From contig JAFCMP010000046.1 of assembly GCA_017506865.1 (NCBI GenBank), forward strand, positions 248,001 through 312,000: a stretch of 64,000 nt of DNA, read 5' to 3'. The notes under the pieces were generated by a model. The model searched no databases. It was not told the DNA's origin and saw only the letters and a program-made list of their open reading frames with translations. This document shows positions 1 to 12,684 of this stretch, in pieces. The position numbers and the translations under genes were made by a program. The stretch comes from Tribonema minus. Its lineage: Eukaryota > Sar > Xanthophyceae > Tribonematales > Tribonemataceae. Each line of letters opens with the position of its first letter. The stretch's first letter is position 1.

Positions 1-3000
1 GCCGCGCAGGCTGAACGCCGCGCGCTTCTCGCGGTACGCCGCGGCGCGCTTGCGCGGGCACAGCGGCGCCTTCTCCTTCCCCTTCTCCGCCGCCCCATCC
101 GCTGCCGCCGCGTGCTCACCCCCCTCCCCCTTCCCCGCCCCCTCAGCCCCCTTTTCAGCCCCCTTCCCGTCCGCCTCCGCGCCGGCATCGGCGGCATCAT
201 CGGCAGCATCGTCCTCTTCTTCTTCTTCGGCGTCGGTTGCGCTGCCCGTAACGGCTTTCTCCATCTGCGACGAGCCGAGGCAGCGCTCGGCGGCCCTGTC
301 GATGTCGTCGTCGTCGTCGCTTGCGTACGCGGTGGTCTGGCGGATGCGGCGGCGGTTGCGATGGCGGTGACAGCGGCGAAAAGGGCCACGTCATCAGCCT
401 TGCCGCGTGTACATGTGGTGACGCGCGCTCTATGGTTACGGTGGGCAGAGCAACACTTAAACATGCCGTGCCGCCAAGCACAAACGTCATGACATCTGTG
501 ACGCAGCTGCACTCAAGCGCCAGCTGTCGCCAGCAGCCGCTGCTGCCGCCATCAACACGCACGCACATGCGCACTGCATCACCGCCGAGCAAGCGCTGCC
601 GCAAGCTCTGCACTCACCAGGCTGCTGCCGCTGCCGCCGCTGCCGCCGCCGCCGCTGTCGCCCGCGCTCGTGCCGTCGCGCCACAGGTCCAGCGCAGCGC
701 GTGCGCGGCCGCCGCCGTGCTCATCGGCCAGCGCAGCAGCAGCGGTCTGCCGCCGGCTATCGCTCGCCGCTGCCGCCGCCACCGCAGCAGCGGCGGTCGC
801 GCTGCCGTTCGCGTCGGCTGCTGCGCCGCCGCTGTGCGCGCTCGCGTAGGCAGAGGCGGCGGCGTTGCGCACCGTGGCGAAGGCGGCGGCGGCGGCGGCG
901 GCCGCGGGCGTGTGTGCGCGCGCGTGCACCTCTGCTGCGCGGCGGCGGCGGGGCGAGGCAGCGCGTGAGATAGGGCTGCGGGTGCGAATGTTGCATGCAA
1001 AGTGAGCGTGCGCGCTGTCGCTGCGGCGGCGTCGCAGCCTGCCCATCACGCTTGCGCGCAGGGGCGACGGTCGTGGTGGTGCGGAGCGCACGGTGCAGTG
1101 TCCACGTCTGCGTGGGTGCCTTGTGAACCTGCGCACTGCAGAACCCGATTCAGGCAGTGGCCAGCATGGCGTGCGACGCACGCAGCGCTGCCGCGGCACG
1201 CACCTGAGAGCGGCGCGCTGCTGCTGCTGCTGCTGCCGCTGCTGCCGGTGAAGCTGCCGCTGGCGCGCTTCGCGGACGCGGCGCCGTCGCCTTTCCCCAA
1301 CGGTTCCGCGGGCGTGTTGGGAGCGCTGCCGCCACCGCCGCTGCCAGCCGCCGCCGCCTGCCAGCACATGACACGAGCGGCATCAGGCACGCCAGTTAGA
1401 TTGAGATTGTGAGACTGCGACATTTGACAGAATACGCCACCTGATTGTGTAGACCGCGGCGCTGCCGGCGCAGCTGCTGCGGATGAGTGGTGCGCGGCAG
1501 CCGTCGTCGGTGGCGTCGGCCGGGCTGACCACGTGTGTTCTGCGTGCGAAGCTAGCAGCAGCGTGTGTCAAGCTGTAGCGGCGCTCTTCGGTGCGCACGT
1601 TTCAATGCATGCACGCAATGCATGCCCTTGCAACCACACCCTGAGTGCAAGCAAGGCTGACACAGTCCTAAGACAAAAAAGGGTGCGTGTGGCTCCTGTG
1701 ACACCAATGCTGCCTTCAGCCGGCTGTGATGCGCCGTCAGACAAGCGCCGCATTCTGTCATGAGATTCTCAAACGAACTGCGGCAATGCAGCGATGGACT
1801 AAAGCGCGCAGGGCACGCCCTCGCCCCAGATCTACGATCACGCCTGATAACGTAGAGTAGCAACTGACCTTGCCATTTGCATGGCGCGATGCGCCCTTGG
1901 CGATGCCGTTCAGGGCACCTATGCGCGTTTGCCCGCGCCCGATGTCTGTCGGCGCGCGGCGCCGGTGGGCCTGCTGGGCCCTGTTGCGCACGCGAGCGGT
2001 GCGCGCAGCAGCAGCAGCAGCGGCGGCAGCATTAGCGGCGGCTACCATTGCAGCAGGTGTAGCAGCAGCAGCAGCAGCAGCAGCGCCAGCATCAATACGT
2101 GTCTGCCTCGGCAGAGCCATGGTGATGGCGATCGCGCAGCGTCAGCGACTGTGGCAGCGCCAGCTACCATGGCTGCAGCAGCAACGGCAGCAGCAGCAGC
2201 AGCACGCACACGCAGTGGCGCCGGCTGCTGCAGTCACCTGCGGCCTGTTTCCAACGGCGCGCAGCAACAGGCCGTTGGGCCACAGCTCGGCACGTCGCCG
2301 AAACAACAGGTGAAAAACCAGTTTCCAAAGTTCCACAACTGATTGTGTCTAAGGTAGAAGTATTATCACCAGGGGTGACAGCAAAAGAAACGCAAGGGGC
2401 AGAAGCCAACCTGCATCACCGCCAATGGCAGCAGCACTCACTCCTGCGCGCGCAGGCGCGAGCAGCATCGGCCGCCGCTCACCTCTTGTACGCCTCTGCG
2501 CGGCGGTAGTTGCCCCACACCATGCGCACAAGCCACGCGTGCACGGCGACGCACAGCAGCGACGGAGCTGCCAGCAGGACCATGAGGATCGCCCACCACT
2601 TGAGCGTAGTCAGCGGCGACACGCAGCCCTGCGTTTGGAATGGTGAGAGCACACGTGCTTCAGTGTAATGCTGTGGGCAGTGGCACTCGGTCAAAACGTG
2701 CACTCTACGGCAACTCCTGCCGTGTGCGAATGATGTGTTTGCAACGAACGGCGCCGCGGTGCGCACGCTGCGGCAGCGCTCAGATGCTTGAACCACGTCG
2801 TCGACGGCGCGCAGCGCAGCGAGAGGGGTTCACTGCTGCGTTGAGCCGCAACTTGAGCGTTACTGCACGAGCTGTCGACAGTGCCACGAGGTGTCCACGG
2901 GGCGTGCACCGGCCGGCCGCACACGGGGTGCGCGCAAGCACTCGTACACGCATGAACACACACCTGCACGCACATGCATGCGTGCAGCCGCGCCCACGTC

Positions 3001-6000
3001 TCTCAAAGGGCAGCAGCAGCAGCGTGCGGCGCACCTGCACACGTACCCACGTACATGTGCTCTCACATACACGCAAAAGCACCCATTAAAACCTCAGGCA
3101 GCGGCAGCAGCAGCGCACCTGCACGTCGTCGACCGCGCGCAGCGTCGCGACGTACGGCGCCATGAGTCGTACGCGCAGACCTTCATGCGCATGCATACAC
3201 GAATACGTATTCGACCCATGCCCACGCATAGATGCCTGCCTGCACATGCTAAACTGAATACATACCCACGTCCATGCGTGCATACGTGGCAAGATGCATA
3301 TGCGGCAGCGGCGCGCGGCGCACCTGCACGTCATCGACCGCGCGCAGCGCCGCGACGTACGGCGCCATGCACATGTATACACAAAGACATACCCTACCCG
3401 TGTCTATGCATGCATACCTACCACATGCTAACTTGAATGCATAGTATGACATACACACGTACACATGCATGCATGCATGCAAACGCCCCCACGCCTCAGA
3501 CAGCGGCGGCAGCAGCGGCGCACCTGCACGTCGTCGACCGCGCGCAGCGCCGCCACATACAACACGAGTTCAATTCCTACGGGAAGCACAATGTGAACAG
3601 TACAAAACAACTAGGCAGCAGCAGCAGCAGCAGCAGCAGCAAAAGCGCACCTGCACGTCGTCGACCGCGCGCAGCGCCGCGACGTACGGCGCCATGAGCG
3701 CCCACAGCCGCTGCAGCTTGCGCGCGAGACGGTTCGGCGAGAACACCTCGAGGCTCGGCTGGTACGGAGCATCTGGCCACAGGTGGCTCACGAGGTACGC
3801 GTCGCGCGCGACATCGAGCCGCAGCTGCAGGTGCACGAGGCCTAGCGGCGCAGCAAAGCCGGCGGCGCCGCTGCCGCGGTGGTGGAAGAGCAGCGACGGC
3901 ATGTGCAGCGCGGCGGCGAGGGGGCTCGCGTGCGCGCCGCGCTGCTGCTGCTGCGCCGCGGAGGAAGAGGACGTCGGCGTGCGCAGCGGCGGCGTCCGCG
4001 GCAGCGGCTCCGTGGCCGCCTAGAAGAGCATATGCGTGGGCAGCGGCGGCAGCAGCGGCGGCGGCGACGCAGTGAGCGGCGCCGTGCGGGGCTGGAGGCG
4101 AAGGTAGTGTAAGGTACAGTGTCAGGGGTGGCGGAGTGTGCTGCTGAGCTGTGGATGCTGTTGGCATGGGCCGCAGCAGCGAGCATCTGGAGACGTCCGT
4201 GCAGTGGCGACCATCGCCTTACAGTACAGCCTCATTGTCGGGGACCTCAAGTGTTGCATGTTGCGCAGCGCGGAGCAAAGTGTGGCCGCCGCCGCCGCCA
4301 TCACCACTGCTTCCGCGGCGTGGCGGAGGGCATGTGGAACAGGGCCAGATCAACTGACCAGCGGAATCTGCGGATGTGGCTGCAGTACAAAAGTGGGGCC
4401 ATATCATCTGCAGCGGCGGCGACAGCAGATCTGCGCATCGTGACAGACGTTTTTACGGGTCACCGCCGTGTCTCCGCCATGCGTTGTCTGCACAAGCCTG
4501 CACCGCGCAGCACACTACCATGTAAGGCATCAGCATCGTGTCCACGCCATGCGTTGTCTCCACAAGCCTGCACCACGCAACACAATACCATGTAAGGCAT
4601 CGGCATCATGCGCCACCTGCCGTCACACGCTGCACGTGCTCGTTCAACTGCAGCTGCCATTTCCCGACTACGCCTGCCAACGATAGTAGCGCCAATATGC
4701 ACGCCGATACACTCGCACCTGCTGCAGCCGCGGCGGCGGTGGCGATGCGAGCGGGTGGTGGTGCTGCTGCGCGCTGCTGCCGCCTTTCGCTCCGCCGAAG
4801 CTGCTGCCGTGCCGTGCAGACGTCAGGCTCGCTTCCGACGCCGTGTCGCTGCCGCTGCGCGCATAAGCAGCATGTGCAGACTTAGACCCCACCCTGCCGC
4901 CGCCACCGCCGCCGCCGCTGCTGCTGCTGCTGCCGGCCAGCGTTTTGCGCAGCTTGGACAGGCCGAGCGATGGCAGGCGGCGCGTTGGCGCCGCCGCCGC
5001 CGCTGCTGCTGCGGAGGGGCTTGCGGGCTCGCTGAGCCGCCGCATCGGCGGCGACGCCATCATCAGGGCCTGCGAGCGCAGCGCAGCGGCGCAGCATGCA
5101 CGTATGCGAGGTCACACGCGGCACTCAGAGGGGATGGCGCTGTCCACCACAGCGGAGTTGCCGTGCGGCAGTCAAAGGGAATGGCACTGCCCATCGCTGA
5201 GTCGGTGCGATGGCGATGGCCGCGCCAGCAGGGCCGGCGACACAGCACCAGAGGGATCGAAGGCGGCGCCGCCCGCTCAAAGGCACATGGCCAACATGGC
5301 AGAAGGTGGCGTGCACCAAAACAAATCCCAGATACAGCATGTACTCCTTGTGTACTGTAAACGCGATTCACAGTCCATGCGCGCACGGCAGCAACTGCCG
5401 TCTCACCTGCGACCCCACGGAGTGCGCCGCGCGCGAGCCCCGCGGCGGCGGCGACGGCGCCCTGTCGTCCCCAATGATGCCCGGCGCGCCGCCGCCGCCC
5501 GCCGTCCTCCGCGCCGCCGCCGCCGCCGCCGCCGTCGGCACCAGCGCCTGCGCCGACGTCGAGCGCGGCTGCGCGATCACCTGCCCTGGGCGCTGCTGCT
5601 GCTGCTGCTCGCTGCGGCCGCGCTTCTTCGCCGCCGCCGGTGTCGACCCCGCGCTGAAGCTGCCGCCGGCAGCAGTGGCGCCGTTGGCGGCAACAGCGGC
5701 GGCAGCGGCAGCGGCGCAGTTGGGCAGCTTGCCGCCATGGCGCGCGCGGCGCACGGCGGCGTGGGGGAGGGGGACCGCGGGGCAGGGGGGAGGGGGGAGC
5801 GCCGGCTGAAGGGGGTACCAGCGGTCGATGGTTGCGCCGGAGAGGAGCTCCTCGTCGAGGGTGATCTCGAGGCAGCCGAGGAGGTCGTCGGCAGACGTCA
5901 GGTCCTTGTCATAGAGCAGCACCTGTGAGGGGCGGGGGGATGGGAGGGGGGGAGTGGGGGGGGGGGGGGCACCCATTTGGAAGAGGGGGAGGGGAGGGGG

Positions 6001-7936
6001 CAGCGGCTGAATGTGTGCCTTTTGGCGAGCATGCAGAGGTTCCGTCGCAGAGAAACATGTATGCGGGCTGCCGCAACCTTCCAATCTAAGGTGCAGTCCA
6101 TAAGCAGTGTGCGGTGTTGCTATCCATACTGAACACTGCTGTCCGAAGCGAATCCGTCACAGGTTATGCTCCACCGCAGACTCGGCGCCCCCTCCGCGCC
6201 CCCCTCCGCGACCCTTCAACTTCAACCTCAAGAGCTGGCCGACACCGACGGAGCGTCGCCAGCGCGTGCGCGCGCCCACCTGCAGGCGCGCGCCCGCGCG
6301 GCGCACGGGGAACGCGAACGTCTCGTTCCACTCCGGGTGCAGCGTGAACATCTTGACGGCGGTGCGGCGCGTCACGCGCGCCTCCGGCGGCCACTCCTGC
6401 GCGTGCGAGAGGTAGCGCCCCGTCATCACCAGCACCGCGTACGGGTCGCTGCGACCGTTGAAGTCCGCGGCGCGCAGGCCCCTGTGGCAGCGGCGGCGGC
6501 GGCGCGCGCGCGATGGGAGCAGCGCGGTGTGAGATGCGTCGGCATTGACGCGGCGAACGAAAGACGGGTGCAATTCAGACGCAGTATAGAGTTGAAGCGG
6601 TGAACGGAATACAGGTACAGGTGGCCCGTGGGTGGCTGTTTGCTGCGCGTGCGAGAGCGACGCCGCGCGCGTCTGCAGCGCTGATGGCAATCAGCGATTG
6701 TGGCACGCGCGGTCACCGGGCAGCCGGCGCGCACACCAGCGGCAAATGCTGCGTGACGCCTGTGGTACTTCAACAAGCTGTGTGCTGCACAATCTTTCAT
6801 TGTTTGAGTTTGCATCACGCCAACAAGCGCTATGACACAGGGGTCTAGCCCTCAGCCGCTTGTTGTCATCGTCATTACCACGGGCCGGACAGATATGTAC
6901 TGCTGGCAAACCAGAGGCTTTCAAGCAGCCTCACTGCACCTGCAAGCGAGTGTTGTCATTGGTGACGCCTACTTTCGCCCTCCCTGCTTCAAGGCATATG
7001 AATATATAGGCGTGGACAGCACAGCAATCTCCACCAATCGCGCTGCCGATGCCAATTATCGCAGTAGTAAGATGCAGCGTGATGACTACGCCTGACGTCG
7101 CTCAGCTCCATGCTTGACGACCGCATCAGCAGGAAAAAGCCATGGCATTTACGGCCATGGTCCCAAGAAATGCCAAGTTACACTGCTCATGAGGTCGGCG
7201 ACGGCGACGAGCCCCTGGACCTAGACAGCTGGGTTGTCGGACTGCTTCAGATGCGGCCGCTTGCACACGCGGCAGCATCGCGCTCTGCTGCTGCTGGCGC
7301 ACCTCGCCTCGACCACATCCACCGTCAGCTCCCCAACGCTCATGTCGGCGTGGACTTCCTGGTGCAGGAAGGGCGTCAGCAGCGCCAGCCGACTGGAGTC
7401 GTGCCGGAAGTCCAGCGGCTTGCTGCTGCTGCTGCCGCGCTCATCCGCATCCTGCGACCGTGACACGTGCGCAAGCGCAAGATTTGGCAATCTGGATAAT
7501 ATGACACGGTTCCCGCCGCGTGCACACATCGCGCAACGGATGACCAGCTACTTGCCTGCATCGCTGGCGTGGACAACACATCACAGCTGATGCGAGACTA
7601 GAATAACTGCTCAGGACCATCAACGACCAGAACTCAAAGTTGAAGTTGAAGGCATTTTGTAAACCAGGTTTGTGTGTTGGCGCGTTTGACTGGTGCACCC
7701 GCAGGCTCATGGCAATAGTCTGAATTGGTAACTGCAACTGCTCTTGCCTCCAGAGTCTTGCCAGATGATTCGCCGCCGTTGGCATCTCCTGACGCGTCTG
7801 ACGCCTTACGCCCTCCCCTGAATGGAAGCACGCCGAGCAGCTTCTTGTAGGGAATCAGCTTCACAACAGCATTCCTCGCGGTGACGAAGGTGTTGGCGGC
7901 GCCCTTGCCGTCATCGGCCTTTTTCCTGGCGATCAT
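1..7936 (-). CDS. MCTP-like C2 domain and membrane-anchored protein (3' partial)
   Basis: Nine exons join in phase: 7936-7748, 7451-7303, 6481-6280, 5922-5407, 5069-4719, 4019-3651, 2628-2483, 975-618, 336-1 (872 codons, no stop before the edge). Exons 2-4 build one C2 domain: GELTVDVVEARGLRAADFNG, then the Ca-binding type loop NGRSDPY, HPEWNETFAF and VLLYDKDLTSADDLLG. A long disordered Ala/Gly/Ser/Gln linker follows. Exon 6 carries a C-terminal segment resembling the region before the membrane anchor of multiple-C2 transmembrane proteins (FSPNRLARKLQRLWALMAPY, AALRAVDDVQ), and exon 7 a hydrophobic span (WWAILMVLLAAPSLLCVAV) followed by basic residues. The tail is low-complexity and acidic, then Lys/Arg-rich. 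Such proteins tether membranes and bind lipid with Ca2+; that role is inferred. Only one C2 domain is visible, so 'MCTP' may be too narrow. The first junction uses a GC donor (GAG|GCAAGA) and is the least sure. Confidence 0.6.
3016..3695 (-). repeat. Tandem copies of the exon 6 3' edge plus donor site
   Basis: The last codons of exon 6 (encoding APYVAALRAVDDVQ) and its GTGCGC donor at 3651-3695 recur at 3521-3558, 3321-3368 and 3116-3164, with a donor-only remnant near 3018-3048. Spacing is about 135-205 bp. Copies stay in the gene's orientation and each keeps CAG|GTGCGC. Between them lie diverged CA-rich sequences with ACATGCATAC-like stretches. Confidence 0.85.
4467..4606. repeat. 70-bp tandem duplication in an intron
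   Basis: Two adjacent copies of a block containing CCATGCGTTGTCT and CACAAGCCTGCACC, ending in ACCATGTAAGGCATC. They differ at a handful of bases and lie in the intron between exons 5 and 6 of the MCTP-like gene. Confidence 0.85.
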
Positions 7937-8281
7937 ACTTTCTTCCTAAGCTCTCTGCTCACAGTCAACATTCAGGTACAGAGTTCATGGGCCTTCGTGC
8001 GGCTTGCGCGCACAATAGAGTTGGTAGGAGACACATCGTCGGCGCCCCGGCTACAGCTCCCCCTCAAGTGGCACAACCCGCAACTTCCCAGGCTTCTCAT
8101 GGGCCGATCTTGAAGTTACTCTTATCGCGTCATCCTGCGCTGAGTGTGTTGTTTGCTTTTCATGCTGTAAGCGGACAAGGACGCAGAGCGAGCAAGCTGC
8201 AGCAGAACAGAAGCTTACGCACGCACCTACCAACAGGCTGTGCAACAGACTTTCCTGCTGCATCTCGTGTTCTGAAGATCC
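7937..8281. promoter_or_regulatory. Divergent intergenic region, MCTP-like / HIBCH
   Basis: 345 bp between two start codons pointing away from each other. It should hold both promoters. No TATA box or other clear element stands out, and GC content is lower than in the flanking exons. Confidence 0.5.
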
Positions 8282-11200
8282 ATGCTGCTGGGTCGACTGC
8301 CAAGCAGCAGGATCGCATCATCGTCCAGTCACAGCGTTACGCTCAGCTTGGCTCGTTGCATCACGCATTGCCGCGCCATGAGCTCCGCCGGCAGCGGCAG
8401 CAGCACTGTCCTAACGGACCGCCAGGGAGGAGTAGCCACCCTTATCATGAACAGGGAGCGCGCCCTGAACGCTCTTTCCTTAAAGATGTGCACCTCGATG
8501 CACGATGCCCTTAAGCTATGGCTGCCGGATCCTTCGCTCAGGTGCTTGATCCTGAAGGGAGCGGGCACGAAGGCCTTCTGCGCAGGTGGCGACGTGAAAA
8601 GCATTGCCACGGAACAAGGGGCTTTCACACCAGGGCAGCCTGGCACTCTGAGATGTGACTTCTTCAGAGAGGAGTACAAGCTGGACTGGGCTCTGGCACG
8701 GGCCAAGGCGGTGGGTTCCAAGACGGAGGAGCCCGGTCATGTGTCCCAGGTCAGTGTAGATCCCCTTGTGCGTCAACAGCAGGCATGTGATCTGGATCAC
8801 CTGGCAGGCTGATGTGGGCGCATGTGGACAAGGAAGCAAGCAGCGGCCTACATGTGCAGACTTGTCAATGCAAGGCAACTGAGGGGTCGTGTGTCCAGTG
8901 CTGCTGTCTGCGGGCATGTCGCATTTGATGGGTGACTCGATGGTTGGCACTACAGATGGCCTGACAACCAAAACACACATGTCACCACACAGTCAGCGCA
9001 GCCGTGATTGGTAGCTTAGAACACGGCAGGTGTATCCTACCACCAACAGCCATGCCCGCATGCTGAAGACCCGGCTTGAACGTTGCGCCATCGTGGTCCG
9101 CTGTTGCACCAGTCATCAAGGAGCACTGACATCCACGATATCAGAGCAGCTGGAGGAACAGACGTGGTGAGGCGTGAAATGCCTCGCCACGGAAGCCCAA
9201 CTTCATGCACCACGCAGAACGATCCTGCGCGGCGCCGCACATTGCATCTTGCCGCTTCCATCTTGTGCTCCCTCGAGTCCTGGCAATGACGACCGCCACT
9301 GCTCTGCAAGATTTTGCACTGCAAGTCCCGTCATCACTCTACTCCTACCTTGCCGTCTTGTATGCCCCCCCCCCCTCCCAAGCATTCAACTGTCAGCTTA
9401 GCGTGCCCCCCCCCACCCCACCCCCCCCACCCACCCCCACACACACCCGCAGGTCTCCCTCTGGAACGGCATAGTCATGGGCGGCGGCGTGGGCGTCTCC
9501 ATCCACGGCGCGTTCCGCGTGGCGACGGAGACCACGCTGTGGGCCATGCCGGAGACCGCGATAGGGCTCTTTCCGGACGTGGGCGCGTCGTTCGTGCTCG
9601 CGCGCCTGCCGGGGGGGCTGGGGGCGTATATTGCGCTGCTGGGCGCACGGCTGCGCGCGTGCGACCTGCTGTACGCGGGCCTCGCGACGCACTGCGTCGC
9701 CGCGGACAGGCGAGTCACCGCGGCGCGCTTGGGTGTTAGGGTTAGGGTTAGCGCTTCTCGCGCCTTGTTCCGCCCGGGGCGCATATGCAGAGCGCGCCCG
9801 CCTGCCTCACGAGGTAGAGGGCGGCTCACAAACGTCTGACAGCGGCCGCGTGATGACTGCGTGGTTGCGGGCAGCGCGCTCAATTGGACGGGCGCAGTGC
9901 TCATGCGTCCCTTCAATGGGCTCAAATCCAAGCTCCCGGCGCTGGGAGCAGTGCTCAGCGGCGCGGTTGCGGCAGCCGCCCTCAGCTGTGCTCCGCCACT
10001 TGCGACTACATATGTGCTGCAGGCGCGCTTCACCGCGGCCGCAGCGGACGCCGACGCGGTGCTGTACAGCTGCGGCGGACGCGCCAACACAGACCTGCGC
10101 ACGCGCGCGAGCGTCACCATATTGGTCCCCCGGAAGGCTGTCAGGTGCCGGAGCGCTGACACGCACGCGAGCGTTGCAGCAGCTGCGCGGTGTCTGATGC
10201 GGCGTCCTGAGCTGTAAAGACCTGCTTTACTGCAATCTGCCTGACCAAACTTTTGATGCCGTGGAAGTCATGCGGTTACCGCGCCGCTCCGCCGCACGCA
10301 GGCTGCCGGCGCTGGAGGCGGCGCTGATAGACGCGGACGGGCGCGACGCGCCAGACATACTAGCGCGATTCAGCACCAATCGTTCACCACTATCCCCTGC
10401 TGCCGGACCTCCGATAGGCAGTCCTTTGCCAGGGCGCTGACACGCACGCAAGAGTCGCAGCAGCAGCTGCGTGGCGTCTGGCGCAGCGTCGCCGCTCCGC
10501 CGCGCGCGGGCTGCCGGCGCTGGAGGCGGCGCTGATAGACGCGGACGGGCGCGGCGTGCCGGACATCACGAGCGTCGCACTCCTCAGTTTCTTCTGGTCC
10601 CCGAACATTACGAGCGTCGCACTCCTCAGTTTCTTCTGGTCCCCGAACCCCTGATAGGCAGTCGGCTGCCGGGGCGCAGAACTTGCAGCAGAAAGCTCCG
10701 CAGCATCTGACGCAGCGCCGCCACGTGCCGCTCCGCCGCGCGCAGGCTGCCGGCGCTGGAGGCGGCGCTGATAGACGCGGACGGCCGCGACGTGCCGGAC
10801 ATCCTCGCGCGTTTCAGCAGCGCGCCGCCGCCGCCGCCCAAGGGCGGGCCCGTGCTGGAGCCGCACCGCGACGCGATAGACCGCTGCTTCGGCGGGAAGA
10901 ATGGTGTGGAGGGCGTGGTGGCGGCGCTGCGCGCGGAGGGCTCGGAGTGGTCGCGCGCGACGCTGGAGGCGCTGTTGAAGATGAGCCCGACGGCGCTCAA
11001 GGTGCGCAGTCATCTGTTGTACATTCTGTAGAAACGTGAAGCTTGTGCGCGATGTTGAAGATGAGCCCGACGGCGCTCAAAGGTGTGCGCATGTGTGTGT
11101 CGCATGGTCTGTAGAAGCTTGAGACTTGTGAGCTGGACGCGCTGTTGAAGATGAGTCCGACAGCGCTCAAGGTGTGTGCAAGTACATGTCGTTGAACCTT

Positions 11201-12002
11201 GTGAACTTCTGCAAGGCCAGTCACATTGTGATGGCTCGTGGGGGACGGATGGGAGTGTAACGATCTTGTGACTCGCCGCCTGTGGCATGTATCCGAGGCA
11301 CGCCTATCGTAATGGCACAATACGTGCCCCTCAGGCACCCGCATGTTTTTCAACGCTATCGGTCTGAGTTACAACTGTTGCGCTGCCGCTGCACTACAGA
11401 ATCTGCGCCCACCGGTGTGAGGGTGGCAGGGAGCTTGATCTTGAACACAGATACTTTCGTGCCGCATCAACGCTTTCTGTACAGCAGCACACTCTTTGGT
11501 GCAGTAGTCGCCAGCGCATGCCTCTACTGTGTGTCCCAGAGGCATGCTGTTTCACTGTCGCAGCTTGCAGAGCACCGGTCACGACCGCTGCAGGCGCACT
11601 CGCCGCAGCATGCGCAGGCGCGCACAGCATCGTGCAGGGCAGAGCACGTTGCTCCGTCCATCCCGTACCAAGCGCACTGGTCCGCCGTCAAGCGCGACCC
11701 GCTCCCGCGCCGCCTCATCTAAACTTCAACTTCATCCTCGCCCGTTCGTCCCGCAGGTGACGCACCACCAGCTGTCGCTCGCGCGCGGCCTCAGCCTGCG
11801 CGGCTGCTTCGTCAACGACTTCCGCGCGTCGCAGCGCCGCGCCGCCGCGCCCGACTTTGTCGAGGGCGTGCGCGCGGTGCTCGTCGACAAGGACGGCGCG
11901 CCGCGCTGGCGCCCCGCGGCGCTCGAGGACGTCAGCGCTCAGGACGTGGAGGGGCACTTTGCGACGCTCGGCGCGCACGACCTCGTGCTGCCGCCGCCGT
12001 GA
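8282..12002 (+). CDS. HIBCH: 3-hydroxyisobutyryl-CoA hydrolase, mitochondrial
   Basis: Four exons join in phase to 408 aa: 8282-8749, 9453-9709, 10746-11001, 11757-12002 (TGA). The enzyme hydrolyses 3-hydroxyisobutyryl-CoA in valine catabolism. The crotonase fold is clear: [18 protein letters not shown], oxyanion-hole segment [23 protein letters not shown] with [16 protein letters not shown] carrying the catalytic Glu/Asp region, [10 protein letters not shown], and the family C-terminal [16 protein letters not shown]. Length fits (the human protein is 386 aa). The N-terminus, [19 protein letters not shown] and on, lacks acidic residues and is Arg/Ser-rich, as expected of a mitochondrial presequence; a second Met (MSSAGSG) lies 32 codons in. 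The exon 2 donor is GC (GACAG|GCGAGT). A poly-C tract precedes the exon 2 acceptor. Exon 3 has repeated copies of both its edges in the flanking introns. Confidence 0.93.
9735..9751. repeat. Interstitial TTAGGG repeat
   Basis: GTTAGGGTTAGGGTTAG lies in HIBCH intron 2, about 25 bp after the GC donor. Confidence 0.9.
10302..10815 (+). repeat. Three copies of the HIBCH exon 3 acceptor edge
   Basis: The exon 3 start (encoding [15 protein letters not shown]) is at 10746. Partial copies start near 10302 and 10510, each with the preceding CGCCGCTCCGCCGC stretch. The first copy keeps an AG acceptor and the same reading phase. The second reads CGCGGG where AG should be, so its acceptor is lost. Only the 10746 copy runs on into the rest of the exon. 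Confidence 0.9.
10568..10648. repeat. Perfect 39-bp tandem repeat
   Basis: A 39-bp block starting ACGAGCGTCGCACTCC occurs at 10568-10606 and again, identical, at 10610-10648. It lies between the second and third exon-edge copies in HIBCH intron 2. Confidence 0.93.
10970..11172 (+). repeat. Three copies of the HIBCH exon 3 donor edge
   Basis: The exon 3 end (encoding [10 protein letters not shown], then AAG|GTGCGC) recurs at 11052-11083 (with one extra A before the donor) and 11136-11172 (AAG|GTGTGT). Period about 85 bp. Both copies sit inside intron 3. Confidence 0.9.
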
Positions 12003-12684
12003 GGTAATTGGCTCCCCCGCCCCCCCCTCTCCCCCTCGTCTCGGTCTCCCCCCCCTTCCCCCCCTCTCAGCGCTGCCTCAGTGTGGAGTGTGGTGATGTA
12101 ACTATACGAAGGCTCATGATCATGCTCACAGGGGGTTGTCGGGCATACGCAGTTGCGTCGGCGAACAAGTGGCGTCGACGTGTTGTGCTGCGCGCGGGCA
12201 GTCAGCGTGCTGTCACACAAACCCACATGGGCGCTGCTACGGCAGCAGACGACGACCCACAGAGATGTTGTTGGCGAGAAATCCGGAACTGCAGTGCTCA
12301 GCAGCTTGCACTTGCGCTTTGCTCAGACGTTCACAGCTGCAGCATGGCCTCAGCAACGGCCGTCCCTTCTGGCATGGCAGCCTCAGTCTGCAGAGCGTAT
12401 GCAGCTGGCCTAGTGTTTGCCAAGCCTGTAGTGGGCACTGTGACACACCAAATGGTGACGATTGATCTCTGGCCCACCATGCCGCCCCATGTACAAGCAG
12501 AAGGGCAACGTCCAAGAGCCTTTGTTCGTTTTCAAAAGAATATATCACATTGATGTACAACACGACAAGTCTTTTAATAATTTCGTTGCTGATGTTCAAC
12601 TTGAACCCTGCACTGGTGACTCCCACTCTTGAAAGGTGCTCGAAGGAACACCAAAACCTGAGATGCCTTTTAGCATCATCAGTC
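12003..12684. other. Intergenic region after HIBCH
   Basis: Starts with a C-rich stretch (12011-12070) directly after the HIBCH stop, probably its 3' UTR. Base composition then falls. The frame entering the next gene is open from 12550, so the promoter or 5' UTR of that gene probably lies here. No further gene recognised. Confidence 0.5.

Noticed and set aside
579-1367. Long Ala/Arg/Gln-rich minus-strand frame as one exon
   Set aside because: Only 618-975 has a good acceptor and donor with matching phase. The part at 1204-1357 has splice-like ends but does not fit the phase of its neighbours, so it was left out.
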